64,000 nt of DNA from Aquamicrobium sp. Lineage in GTDB: Bacteria; Pseudomonadota; Alphaproteobacteria; Rhizobiales; Rhizobiaceae. Location of the stretch: assembly GCA_019739225.1 (NCBI GenBank), contig JAHHDT010000001.1, positions 868,001 through 932,000 of the forward strand. The letters are read 5' to 3'. The position numbers were made by a program, and so were the translations under genes. Below are positions 26,787 through 34,988 of the stretch, piece after piece. The number at the start of each line of letters is the position of its first letter. Position 1 is the stretch's first letter. Under the pieces are notes generated by a model, which saw only the letters and a list, made by a program, of their open reading frames with translations, did no database searches and was not told the origin of the DNA.

Positions 26787-27722
26787 ATGAGTTGGAACCC
26801 ATCAATCGAACCGGGTTGTCCCGATGAGGTCAACATCGATGCGATCGAAACCCTGATCGTTCCACGTTCCCGAGACCTTGGCGACTTTCAGGTCCGGCGC
26901 GCCCTGCCGGCGCCGAAGCGGCAGATGGTCGGACCGTTCATCTTCTTCGATCAGGCCGGGCCGGCAGAGTTGCTGACCGGCCATGGCGTCGACGTGCGGC
27001 CGCATCCACATATCGGCCTGGGCACGGTCACCTACCTGTTCCAGGGTGACTTCCATCACCGCGACAGCACCGGCGCCGACCAGATCATTCGCCCCGGCGC
27101 GCTGAACTGGATGGTCGCCGGTCGCGGCGTCACCCATTCGGAGCGCACGTCGGCAGCGGCGCGCAACGGTCCGAACAGCCTGTTCGGAATCCAGACCTGG
27201 CTGGCCCTGCCCGACAGCCACGAGGACGTGGCGCCGAGCTTCGAGCATCACGGCAAGGAGACCCTGCCCGTCATCGAGGATGGCGGCGTTTCGGTTCGGC
27301 TGATCCTCGGAAACGCCTATGGCAAGACCGCGCCCGCGACGATGCTCTCCGAGACGTTCTACGCCGATGTGAGGCTTGAGCCGGGCAGTCGACTGCCCAT
27401 GCCGGACGACCACGAAGACCGTGGCATCTACATCGTCGAAGGCTCGATCTCGGTAGCCGGACAGGAATTCGAAGCAGGCCAGATGATGGTGTTCCGGCCG
27501 GGCGACCGCATCACGGTGGCCGCCGGCGAGCGGGGCTCGCGATTGATGATCCTCGGCGGCGCGACCTTCAACGGACCGCGCTACATATGGTGGAACTTCG
27601 TCGCCTCGTCGCAGGAGCGGATCGAACTCGCCAAGGCCGAATGGCGCGCCGCGAACTGGGGCAAGGGTCGCTTCGACCTGCCCGCCGACGACCGCAACGA
27701 GCACATTCCTCTTCCCGATTGA
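26787..27722 (+). CDS. Pirin-family bicupin protein
   Basis: A 311-residue pirin-like protein. The metal-binding N-cupin motif DVRPHPHIGLGTVTYLFQGDFHHRDS and the later His/Glu set in GRGVTHSERTS are intact. The C-terminal pirin domain holds DHEDRGIYIVEGSI. Bacterial pirins can act as quercetinase-type dioxygenases or redox regulators. The role here is unknown. ATG 26787 follows AGAAAGGATAG. Confidence 0.92.
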   Translation: MSWNPSIEPGCPDEVNIDAIETLIVPRSRDLGDFQVRRALPAPKRQMVGPFIFFDQAGPAELLTGHGVDVRPHPHIGLGTVTYLFQGDFHHRDSTGADQIIRPGALNWMVAGRGVTHSERTSAAARNGPNSLFGIQTWLALPDSHEDVAPSFEHHGKETLPVIEDGGVSVRLILGNAYGKTAPATMLSETFYADVRLEPGSRLPMPDDHEDRGIYIVEGSISVAGQEFEAGQMMVFRPGDRITVAAGERGSRLMILGGATFNGPRYIWWNFVASSQERIELAKAEWRAANWGKGRFDLPADDRNEHIPLPD

Positions 27723-27747
27723 CCGGAACCAGCATGGAGAAACGACC

Positions 27748-28995
27748 ATGAACAAGTGGCCGCAACTTGATTACCTCAGCTGGCGCGAGACGTGTTCAGC
27801 CTTGCATCTGTATCTCCAGATCGCCGGCAAATACCGGCTGGCACACACACCGTGGCTCAATCATTCGTGGAACGCGACCTTCTACGTCACGCCGTTGGGT
27901 CTGGCTTCCTCGCCCATACCCGATGGTCCCGGCATCGAGATCCTGTTCGATTTGCGCGAGCACAGGGTCGTCGGCACCTGCGGCAACGGTCGCAAGGAGT
28001 CGTTCGATCTTGGGCCAATGACGGTCGCGACATTCCACGCGCGTTTCGTGCAACTGGTTTCCGATCTTGGCGGCACGCCTACCTTCAACGGCAGCCCGAA
28101 CGAGGTGCCCTACCCGGTTCCCTTCGCCGAGGACGATCGCGACCGGCCCTATGACCGCGAAGCCGTTCAGCGCTTCCACCAGGGTTTGATCGCAGTCGAC
28201 AGGGTCTTCAACCGGTTCCGGACGTCGTTTGTGGGCAAGTCCAGTCCCGTTCACCTGTTCTGGGGCAGCTTCGACCTGGCCGTCACGCGCTTTTCGGGCC
28301 GACGCGCGCCGCTCCATCCGGCAGGCATCCCTGCCCTGCCCGACGACGTGGCGCAGGAGGCCTATGATCGCGAGGTGTCGTCGGCGGGCTTCTGGCCAGG
28401 CGGCAATGGCATCGACTACCCGGCGTTCTATGCCTACGCCTATCCCACGCCCGGCGGTTACCGCGCTGCGACGGTACAGCCCGATGCCGCGTTCTGGCAC
28501 GACGGCGTGTCGGAATTCGTCCTCCCCTACGATGCCGTGCAATCCGCCGCCGATCCCGACGAAGCGCTGATGGCATTCCTCGTCTCGACCTATGAGGCGG
28601 CGGCCAATCTGGGCGGGTGGGATCGTGATCTGCTGGAATGCGCGCATGGCAAGCCGCGACAGGTGCGCGCGCCGGACGCTGCGCTTGCAGGGCCTGCGCC
28701 ATCAGTGGGCGACGAGACGGTCGAGCGGGAAGATGGCCCGTCCAAGGGGCGGTACCGGCTGGTCGTCGATGGTGTCGAGGCGGAAATGACCTACAGCCGC
28801 GCCGGCGACGGCCTGATAATCATCGACCACACGGAGGTGCCCGCAGCCCTGCGCGGTCGCAAGGTCGGCGAACGGCTGGTGCGCAAGGCAATCGAGGACG
28901 CTCGCCGCGACGGTATCTCGATTATGCCGCTGTGCCCCTTCGCGAAAGCACAGATCGGCCGCCACCCCGAATGGCAGGACGTAGTGCGCCAGTGA
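27748..28995 (+). CDS. DUF5996 protein fused to a GNAT-like N-acetyltransferase domain
   Basis: A 415-residue two-domain protein. Residues 1-310 match the DUF5996 pattern (WPQLDYLSWRETCSALHLYLQIAGKYRLA, then WNATFYVTPLGL, and WGSFDLAVTRFSGRRAP). Residues 330-415 look like a small YidJ/GtnA-type acetyltransferase domain (YRLVVDGVEAEMTYS, HTEVPAALRGRKVGERLVRKAIEDAR, IMPLCPFAKAQIGRHPEW). The two usually occur as separate proteins. The fusion begins 25 bp after pirin and is likely co-transcribed with it. Function unknown. Confidence 0.8.
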   Translation: MNKWPQLDYLSWRETCSALHLYLQIAGKYRLAHTPWLNHSWNATFYVTPLGLASSPIPDGPGIEILFDLREHRVVGTCGNGRKESFDLGPMTVATFHARFVQLVSDLGGTPTFNGSPNEVPYPVPFAEDDRDRPYDREAVQRFHQGLIAVDRVFNRFRTSFVGKSSPVHLFWGSFDLAVTRFSGRRAPLHPAGIPALPDDVAQEAYDREVSSAGFWPGGNGIDYPAFYAYAYPTPGGYRAATVQPDAAFWHDGVSEFVLPYDAVQSAADPDEALMAFLVSTYEAAANLGGWDRDLLECAHGKPRQVRAPDAALAGPAPSVGDETVEREDGPSKGRYRLVVDGVEAEMTYSRAGDGLIIIDHTEVPAALRGRKVGERLVRKAIEDARRDGISIMPLCPFAKAQIGRHPEWQDVVRQ

Positions 28996-29077
28996 TGGGA
29001 GTATGGCCGCGGTTCTGCACGGCGCTCTCCAGAGCGGTAGCAGCAGATTGGAAAATTCCCACGGCAGGAGCGATGAA

Positions 29078-29317
29078 ATGGACGCTGTAAAATATCGGAT
29101 CGTCGAACACGACGGCGGCTGGGCTTATCGGGTGGACGGGACCTATTCGGAGACTTTTCCCAGCCATGATGCGGCCTTCGGCGCAGCGCGGCGGGCGGCA
29201 TGCAAGCAGCTGCGGCCGGGCGAAACCACGGGCATCGTCTGGGAGGACGCGACTGGCCACTGGCACGCGGAACTCTCGCGCGCCGGCGACAGGCCCCCGG
29301 CACAGGTCGTCGGCTAA
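29078..29317 (+). CDS. Small DUF2188-like protein
   Basis: A 79-residue protein (VKYRIVEHDGGWAYRVDGTYSETFPSHDAAFGAARRAA, then GIVWEDATGHWHAE) typical of DUF2188 small proteins of unknown function. ATG 29078 follows AGGAG at good spacing. A rho-independent terminator lies 87 bp downstream, closing the pirin operon. Confidence 0.8.
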   Translation: MDAVKYRIVEHDGGWAYRVDGTYSETFPSHDAAFGAARRAACKQLRPGETTGIVWEDATGHWHAELSRAGDRPPAQVVG

Positions 29318-29403
29318 GTCAGTCTTGCGGTCACGCGGCAGATACCGCCAAGTTCGCTTTCCCTCCGGCAGCCCTGCCGCATGAAGGCAGGCTGCATAAC
29401 CCG

Positions 29404-29435
29404 CGCGGGTCGGCCTCTGGCCGGCCCGCGTTTTT
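29404..29435 (+). terminator. Rho-independent terminator
   Basis: A strong stem CGCGGGTCGGCC / GGCCGGCCCGCG (12 pairs with one G-U) around a TCT loop is followed directly by TTTTT. It terminates rightward transcription from the pirin/DUF2188 genes. Confidence 0.9.
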
Positions 29436-29557
29436 CGTGGTGCCGTTTACCGTTTCGCTAACCATATCGTGACGCCGTGCGAGAGCGGACTTGCGTCACC
29501 GGTCCACAGATGGATGGCTCTGCACATGGAGTGACGAGAAGCGCGCATGTTCGGAAG

Positions 29558-30604
29558 ATGAGCGGAGACGGCCACACACTGAGCTGGCATCTGGTTCGCT
29601 GGTTACTGCTGGCTCTGTCGGTGCAGGGCGCCTCGCAGACCGCGCATGCCGATGCGCCGCGGTTAGGTCCGTTCGAAATGCCGCAGCCGCAGGAGCTTGC
29701 GGTGCCCCGGGGCGACGAGAGCTTCAGCCCCTTCCAAGCGCTGAACGGCAGCTTCAGTTCGCCCAAGCACTGCGCACAGGTTCCAAACGGGCTTTGGGTC
29801 GAACACGAGGGGCGTGGCGACTGCATCAGATATTATCCGCACGGGCTGGCCGAGGGTGGCAATCGCAGCGTGCTCGTTTATTTCGCCGGGGACGTGATGC
29901 TGCGCAACACGCGCGGCGTGCGCTTCATCACCGGGTCGTATATCGAGCGCTCGCCAGCCTCCATTGCGTCGGACATGGCCGAGTGGTCGACGCTGGCGGG
30001 GCGACCCACGATTTATATCGCGCGACCGGGCATCTACGGTTCTTCCGGCGACCACAACATGCGCCGCCATCCGCGCGAGATCGCGCTGATGAACCGGGCC
30101 GTCGACATGATCAAGGAACGCTACAACGTCTCCTCGTTCATCCTGAGCGGCCATTCGGCCGGCGCGCAGATCGTCGCCGGGCTGCTCAACCGGCGAACTG
30201 ACATCTCGGCTGCCGTGATGAGTTCCGGCCTCGTATCCGTGAAGCAGGTATCGAGGTTCTGGGAGCGGCGTCGCTCTCTGCCCGGCCGTCTGCTTTACGA
30301 TTCGCGCAACTTCTATGACCCGGTAGACGAGATCAGCCGGATCGCCACCGATCCGAAGCCGAAGATCTACATGATCTCGGACCCGGAAGACCGCGTTGTA
30401 CCCTTCTTCAGTCAGCTCTACTACGTGCGGCGACTGCGCGGCGCAGGTTTCGATCCTCAGCACGTCTACGCGCAGGCGGCCGATCCGCGACGGCACCTGC
30501 TGGCGCTGAACGGCAGGCTTGCCGCCGCGCTGCTGGCGCAACGCCGTTCGACCAACGAGATTCGCCGGGCGCTGACCGACTTCGAACTCGATCAGCGCGA
30601 GTAG
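29558..30604 (+). CDS. Exported alpha/beta hydrolase
   Basis: A 348-residue protein with an N-terminal signal peptide (hydrophobic LVRWLLLALSVQGASQ, cleavage near AHADA). The nucleophile elbow is GHSAGAQIVAGLL, a candidate acid is in DPEDRVVPFFSQ and a candidate His in DPRRHLLALNG. A polar N-terminal 10 residues precede the membrane stretch. ATG 29558 gives a sensible signal peptide. Longer starts (29510, 29477) would bury it. Likely a periplasmic esterase or peptidase-like hydrolase. It converges with the Mur-ligase fusion gene, 2 bp apart. Confidence 0.75.
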   Translation: MSGDGHTLSWHLVRWLLLALSVQGASQTAHADAPRLGPFEMPQPQELAVPRGDESFSPFQALNGSFSSPKHCAQVPNGLWVEHEGRGDCIRYYPHGLAEGGNRSVLVYFAGDVMLRNTRGVRFITGSYIERSPASIASDMAEWSTLAGRPTIYIARPGIYGSSGDHNMRRHPREIALMNRAVDMIKERYNVSSFILSGHSAGAQIVAGLLNRRTDISAAVMSSGLVSVKQVSRFWERRRSLPGRLLYDSRNFYDPVDEISRIATDPKPKIYMISDPEDRVVPFFSQLYYVRRLRGAGFDPQHVYAQAADPRRHLLALNGRLAAALLAQRRSTNEIRRALTDFELDQRE

Positions 30605-30606
30605 CG

Positions 30607-33600
30607 CTATTCGGCAGCCTGTCGCTCAGTGCCGTTTTGAGCGATCTCCTTGAGCCAAGCGACAATCTCGTACATGCGGGTGCTGTTGGAGCCCTTGACG
30701 AGAACAACGTCGCCGTCGGCAAGCTGTTCTTCCAGTACCTCCTTCATCGCATCCAGCGAGCCGAGGTAGAGACCCTTTCGGGATCGCGGAAGTGCGCGCC
30801 AGAAGTCTTGGTAGAGTTCTCCGGTCACATAGACCCGGTCTATCGCGCGGTCCTCTATCAGCTTTGCAAGCTGCGTATGGAACACCGGCGACTGCGGGCC
30901 AAGCTCGGCCATCTGGCCCAGCACGGCGACCCGGCGGCGTGCGCCCCGATAGTCGTTCAACTGATCGAAGGCTGCTTCCATCGAGCCCGGATTAGCATTG
31001 TAGGCATCGTCGATGACCGTAAGCTTGCGTCCACCAAGCGAGAGGTCGCAAATCTGCCCCCTACCCGGCAGCGGCGCGAATGTCTCGAGCTTCGCCATTG
31101 CGGGCTCCAGCGGGTAACCGAGGGCGGAGACGGCAGCCAGCACAGCAAGGCTGTTCATCGCCATGTGACGGCCTGCGGCGCCAACGCGGTAACTGATCTC
31201 GCGGCCCTCGATGCTGGCCTTGACCGAGCCGTCGCGGGCGTCGTGCGAGACGAGCCTGAACGCGCAATCGGCATGCGCGCCGTAGTGGACGATGCGCAGG
31301 TTGCGGCGTTCCGCGGCCGCACGCACCGTCTCCCATTCGAGCATATCCCGGTTGATGACTGCGACATCGCCCGGCGACATGCCGAGGAAGATCGCGCTCT
31401 TCGTGCGCGCGACATCCGTTACCGTGCTGGTCTCATTGAGGTGGGCAGGCGCGATGTTGGTGAAGATGGCGACCTGAGGCCGCGCCATGCGCGCGCTGAC
31501 GGCCATGCGGCCGATAGCGAGTTCCATCACCACATGCTGGGTGTCCCACGGTATGGATGCCAGGTTCCAGCCCACACCGTGCGGCAGGTTGGCGTTGTGT
31601 GCGCTCTTGGCGACGCTTCCATGCGCCGACAGCGCATGCGCCAGCATGGCCACGGCGGTCGTCTTGCCGGAACTGCCGGTCACGCCCAGCACCTTGCCTT
31701 TCATGCGCGCCCGCGCGTAGCGGCCCATGGAAAGCACGGCTTCGTCGCAATCCGGCACGCGCAACAGCGGCATATCCGGCACATCGACCGCTTCCAGATC
31801 GCGGGCAATTATCGCGGCAGGCGGCGGCTGGATGCGATGGACCACCTGCGGCAGCATGCCGACGGTTTCGTCGCCGGTGCGCACCACTGCCATGTCGCCC
31901 GGTTGCATGGCAGGCGCGAACGTCGAAAGCCCGCCTGCAGACCACCCCTCCGGCGGTCGACGGACCCAGGTTCCGCCGGTCGCGGCCTCGACATGCGCGG
32001 CAGTCCAGACCGCGTCCGGATCGGCCGGTTCGGACTGAGGGGCGGTATGCCTTGCGACGAGGCGCCGGAACGCGTCACGTTCTTCCAGATAGCGGCGATA
32101 GGCGACGAAACCGGACAGATAGTGCTCGACATCGTCGATGCGCACGCGGAATGCGTGGTGGCGGATGAAGAAAGATCCGACGATCCTGTCCGGCTTGCGG
32201 AAGTACATGGCGAGTTCGGGCCAGAAATGCCCGTTGAGCAGGTAGTGGGCGCGCTTCTCCAGAGCGTTTTCGAACCGCTCGAGATCGATACCGTCAAACA
32301 GATGGTGCAGTTCGGGTCGCTCGTCGATGCGCGCCAGCGTTTCGCGCGCCGCCATCATCAATTCGAGCAATGTCGGGAAGGTGGTGATCCGATCCGAGAC
32401 GAAGTCGAGATAGCCTGCGACATTGGCGATGCCGAAGCGGAAATAGCGCTCCTCCGGGCGGTAGCGCGTCAGTTCGTTGACGCAATAGCTGAGCCAGTGG
32501 TCGTGGTGCTTCCAGTGGTCGTTGCGGATGAAGTGACCGAAGGCCTTTTCGACCACATCGAGCCAGCGCGGATCGCGGGTCAGGCCATAGAGCCGCATCA
32601 GGCCGAAGGCGGCCTCGCCCTCATAGTAGATGGTGCGGAAGTCCTGCTTCACGCCGAGATCCGGAAAGCTCAGCACGTGACTGAACGCACCGGTTTCCTC
32701 ATCCTGCATGTAGCGGATGCCGAGCGCGAGCTTCTCCATCATCGGGTGATGGACCTTGGTACCCGTGACGGCGGCGTATTTGGAGAGCGCAAGGATCGCG
32801 ACAGCATTGCCGCCGAGCTTCACCTCGTTGCCGACGTCGACCAGAAATGCCGCCTCGGTCCCATCCGGCAGGCTGCATGTCTGGATGAGCGCGCCGCACA
32901 GGCGTTTCAATGAGCGGTCGATCGCCGCCTTGAGGCGCGCGTCGCGTGTAACCTCCCAGGCTTCGATCATGGCATAGGTGGTGCTGGCATGGCGCAAGGT
33001 GTTGTAGGCGGCTATCCGCCGGTCGAAGCATGGGTGATAGCCGTACACAAAGGTGCCGTCGCGCTCGACCTGCCGGGCAAGGTAGGCCGACGCGTCGCGC
33101 ACCAGCGCCGTCGCATCATCTTGGCAAAGTTCGGCCACGTGCCGCCGGCCGGCATCGAGCCCCGCGCCGTTCAGTTCGTGGAGATTGCCTGCTTCGTCGC
33201 AGAAGACGCCTTTTGTGGAAAACAGATAGACATCTGCTTCATCGGCGAAATCGAGGCCCGGCATGTCCGGATAGCGGATACCGGCATAGGTAGCGAAGTT
33301 CTTCTGGTTGAACACCGCGTGCGCGATGGTGTTGCCGCCGTAAAGGACCGCGTTGGCGTTCAGCTCAAGCTCGGTGAAGGCGAAATCCAGCTCCGGGTCG
33401 AATGCGATGCCGTAGCGGAAATAGTTGCGTTTGGTCTTTGCGAGCATTGCGCGCAGGCGGCGCCAGTCCTGGCGCTCGGCGCGGTCGACCCAATCGACCC
33501 GAAGCCAGCGACCGGCCAGCTTTTCGCCCTTCATGATTTCTCGTAGCGCCGCCAGGCCTTTCTGCCACGCCGCCTCCAACGAGCCACCGGAAGCGCTCAC

Positions 33601-33741
33601 TACGCGGGCGCGTGAATCGCCGTCAGAGATGGAAAAGAACAGGACGATACGGGGAAACGGCGGCTGCAGGCCTTCGATCCTTGTGCGCAGGAAGGCCCGC
33701 ATGCTGGAGAGCTTGTCGACAGTGTCGAGTTTGACGTCCAC
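30607..33741 (-). CDS. Large fusion protein: alpha-helical toroid-like region plus MurF-like ATP-dependent ligase
   Basis: A 1044-residue cytoplasmic protein with no signal or membrane segment. Residues 1-190 are an unassigned alpha/beta region. Residues about 190-560 are rich in repeated helix pairs with aromatic/Gly motifs (YYEGEAAFGLMRLYGL, DHWLSYCVNELTRY), like an (alpha/alpha)6 barrel. Residues about 575-1044 are a complete Mur ligase of MurF type: N-domain, P-loop VTGSSGKTT (687-695), FTNIAPAHLNE, and DDAYNANPGS (911-920). Mur ligases join an amino acid or peptide to a carboxylate using ATP. It is the last gene of the secretion operon, 35 bp after hlyD. Its length is more than twice MurF, so housekeeping MurF is unlikely. 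A role in modifying the co-encoded Asp-Ala protein is a hypothesis. Confidence 0.82.
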   Translation of the reverse strand: MDVKLDTVDKLSSMRAFLRTRIEGLQPPFPRIVLFFSISDGDSRARVVSASGGSLEAAWQKGLAALREIMKGEKLAGRWLRVDWVDRAERQDWRRLRAMLAKTKRNYFRYGIAFDPELDFAFTELELNANAVLYGGNTIAHAVFNQKNFATYAGIRYPDMPGLDFADEADVYLFSTKGVFCDEAGNLHELNGAGLDAGRRHVAELCQDDATALVRDASAYLARQVERDGTFVYGYHPCFDRRIAAYNTLRHASTTYAMIEAWEVTRDARLKAAIDRSLKRLCGALIQTCSLPDGTEAAFLVDVGNEVKLGGNAVAILALSKYAAVTGTKVHHPMMEKLALGIRYMQDEETGAFSHVLSFPDLGVKQDFRTIYYEGEAAFGLMRLYGLTRDPRWLDVVEKAFGHFIRNDHWKHHDHWLSYCVNELTRYRPEERYFRFGIANVAGYLDFVSDRITTFPTLLELMMAARETLARIDERPELHHLFDGIDLERFENALEKRAHYLLNGHFWPELAMYFRKPDRIVGSFFIRHHAFRVRIDDVEHYLSGFVAYRRYLEERDAFRRLVARHTAPQSEPADPDAVWTAAHVEAATGGTWVRRPPEGWSAGGLSTFAPAMQPGDMAVVRTGDETVGMLPQVVHRIQPPPAAIIARDLEAVDVPDMPLLRVPDCDEAVLSMGRYARARMKGKVLGVTGSSGKTTAVAMLAHALSAHGSVAKSAHNANLPHGVGWNLASIPWDTQHVVMELAIGRMAVSARMARPQVAIFTNIAPAHLNETSTVTDVARTKSAIFLGMSPGDVAVINRDMLEWETVRAAAERRNLRIVHYGAHADCAFRLVSHDARDGSVKASIEGREISYRVGAAGRHMAMNSLAVLAAVSALGYPLEPAMAKLETFAPLPGRGQICDLSLGGRKLTVIDDAYNANPGSMEAAFDQLNDYRGARRRVAVLGQMAELGPQSPVFHTQLAKLIEDRAIDRVYVTGELYQDFWRALPRSRKGLYLGSLDAMKEVLEEQLADGDVVLVKGSNSTRMYEIVAWLKEIAQNGTERQAAE

Positions 33742-33776
33742 TTGAACCTCCTCCTCCGGTTGCCGGTGCGATCCGA

Positions 33777-34988
33777 TTATCGCTCGCGCAGCGCCTCGCG
33801 TGCCCTGTTGAACGGCTTGATGAGATATTCGAGCACCGTCTTGCCACCGGTGTGGATGTCGACGGTGGCGATCATGCCTGGCACGATGGGGAACGTCTTG
33901 CCCGCATCGTTGGTCAGCACGTCCTTCTCGGTCTTGATGAAGACGCGGTAGTAGTAGATTTCCTTGTCCACCTCGTCCTGTATCGTGTCGGGCGAGATGG
34001 TGGTCACCGTACCTTCCAGATCGCCATAGACAGCGTAGTCGTAGGCACTGACCTTCACCCTCGCCTCCTGTCCCGGATGGATGAAGGCGATGTCGCGCGG
34101 CGAGATGCGCGCCTCGATCAGAAGCTTGTCATCGAGAGGAATGATCTCCATGAGCTTGCCGTTGGGCGGGACGACGCCGCCGATGGTCGTGACCTCGATG
34201 TTCTTGACGATGCCACGCACCGGCGAGCGATGGGTAAGCCGCGCGAGGCTGTCGGAGCGGCCCTTGACCACCGGAAAAAGCGAATTGACCTCGGCATTCG
34301 CCTTGGTCAGCTCCTCGCGAGCGCGCACGACATATTCGGCATTCATCTCGACCTTTTTGAGCTCGAGCTCGACGAGCTGGCGTTTGAGACGGATGACCTC
34401 CACATTGCTGGCTGCGCCGATGGCCGTCAGCGACTCATTGATCTCCAGTTCATTGCGCACCAGCGCGAGCGACTCCTCGACCCACTCCAGCGACTGCTCC
34501 AGCGCGCGTCGGCGTGCCTCGTAAAGCTCGGTTTCGGAAGCGATCAACTCGGGATAGCCGTCGAGTTCCTTCGGGAACGCGAGCGGTGTCTGCTCGACCT
34601 CGGCCCGCAGGCGCGAGGATGCGGCGAGCGCAGCGCGATACTTGGCGGCGCTCTCCTCGACGTTCGATTCGGATTTGGTTGGATCGAGCTGCGCCAGTAT
34701 CTGGCCGGGCTCCACCACCTCGTCCTCGCGCACATGAAGGGCAGCGAGAATGCCACCCTCGAGCGACTGGATCACCTGTTCGCGCGAGGTCGGCACGACG
34801 CGGCCGTCCCCCGCCGAAACCTCGGCCAGCTCGGCGAAGTAGGCCCAGACGAGACCGCAGGCGAGCAGCAGGAACACGATCCTGACAATCCGGCCGGAGC
34901 GGGACAGCCGCACGCTGTCATCGTCGCCATAGCTCCATTCGCCCAGATCAGACTGGTTGTCGCGCAGTGTCATTGCCATGGCCGTCAC
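33777..34988 (-). CDS. Type I secretion periplasmic adaptor (HlyD/LapC family)
   Basis: A 403-residue membrane fusion protein. A short cytoplasmic N-terminus is followed by one membrane segment (about 36-54), a lipoyl half-motif GGILAALHVREDEVVEPGQILAQLD, a long coiled coil (about 115-260) and the conserved C-terminal block SPVRGIVKNI...GMIATVDIHTGGKTVLEYLIKPF. It bridges the ABC transporter to a TolC-type pore. Its start overlaps the stop of the ABC gene by 4 bp, so the two are translationally coupled. Confidence 0.93.
   Translation of the reverse strand: MTAMAMTLRDNQSDLGEWSYGDDDSVRLSRSGRIVRIVFLLLACGLVWAYFAELAEVSAGDGRVVPTSREQVIQSLEGGILAALHVREDEVVEPGQILAQLDPTKSESNVEESAAKYRAALAASSRLRAEVEQTPLAFPKELDGYPELIASETELYEARRRALEQSLEWVEESLALVRNELEINESLTAIGAASNVEVIRLKRQLVELELKKVEMNAEYVVRAREELTKANAEVNSLFPVVKGRSDSLARLTHRSPVRGIVKNIEVTTIGGVVPPNGKLMEIIPLDDKLLIEARISPRDIAFIHPGQEARVKVSAYDYAVYGDLEGTVTTISPDTIQDEVDKEIYYYRVFIKTEKDVLTNDAGKTFPIVPGMIATVDIHTGGKTVLEYLIKPFNRAREALRER

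Noticed and set aside
30637-32913. Open plus-strand frame of 758 codons opposite the Mur ligase fusion
   Set aside because: Antisense shadow in high-GC DNA: Arg/His-rich, no family motifs, while the minus strand has a full MurF domain.
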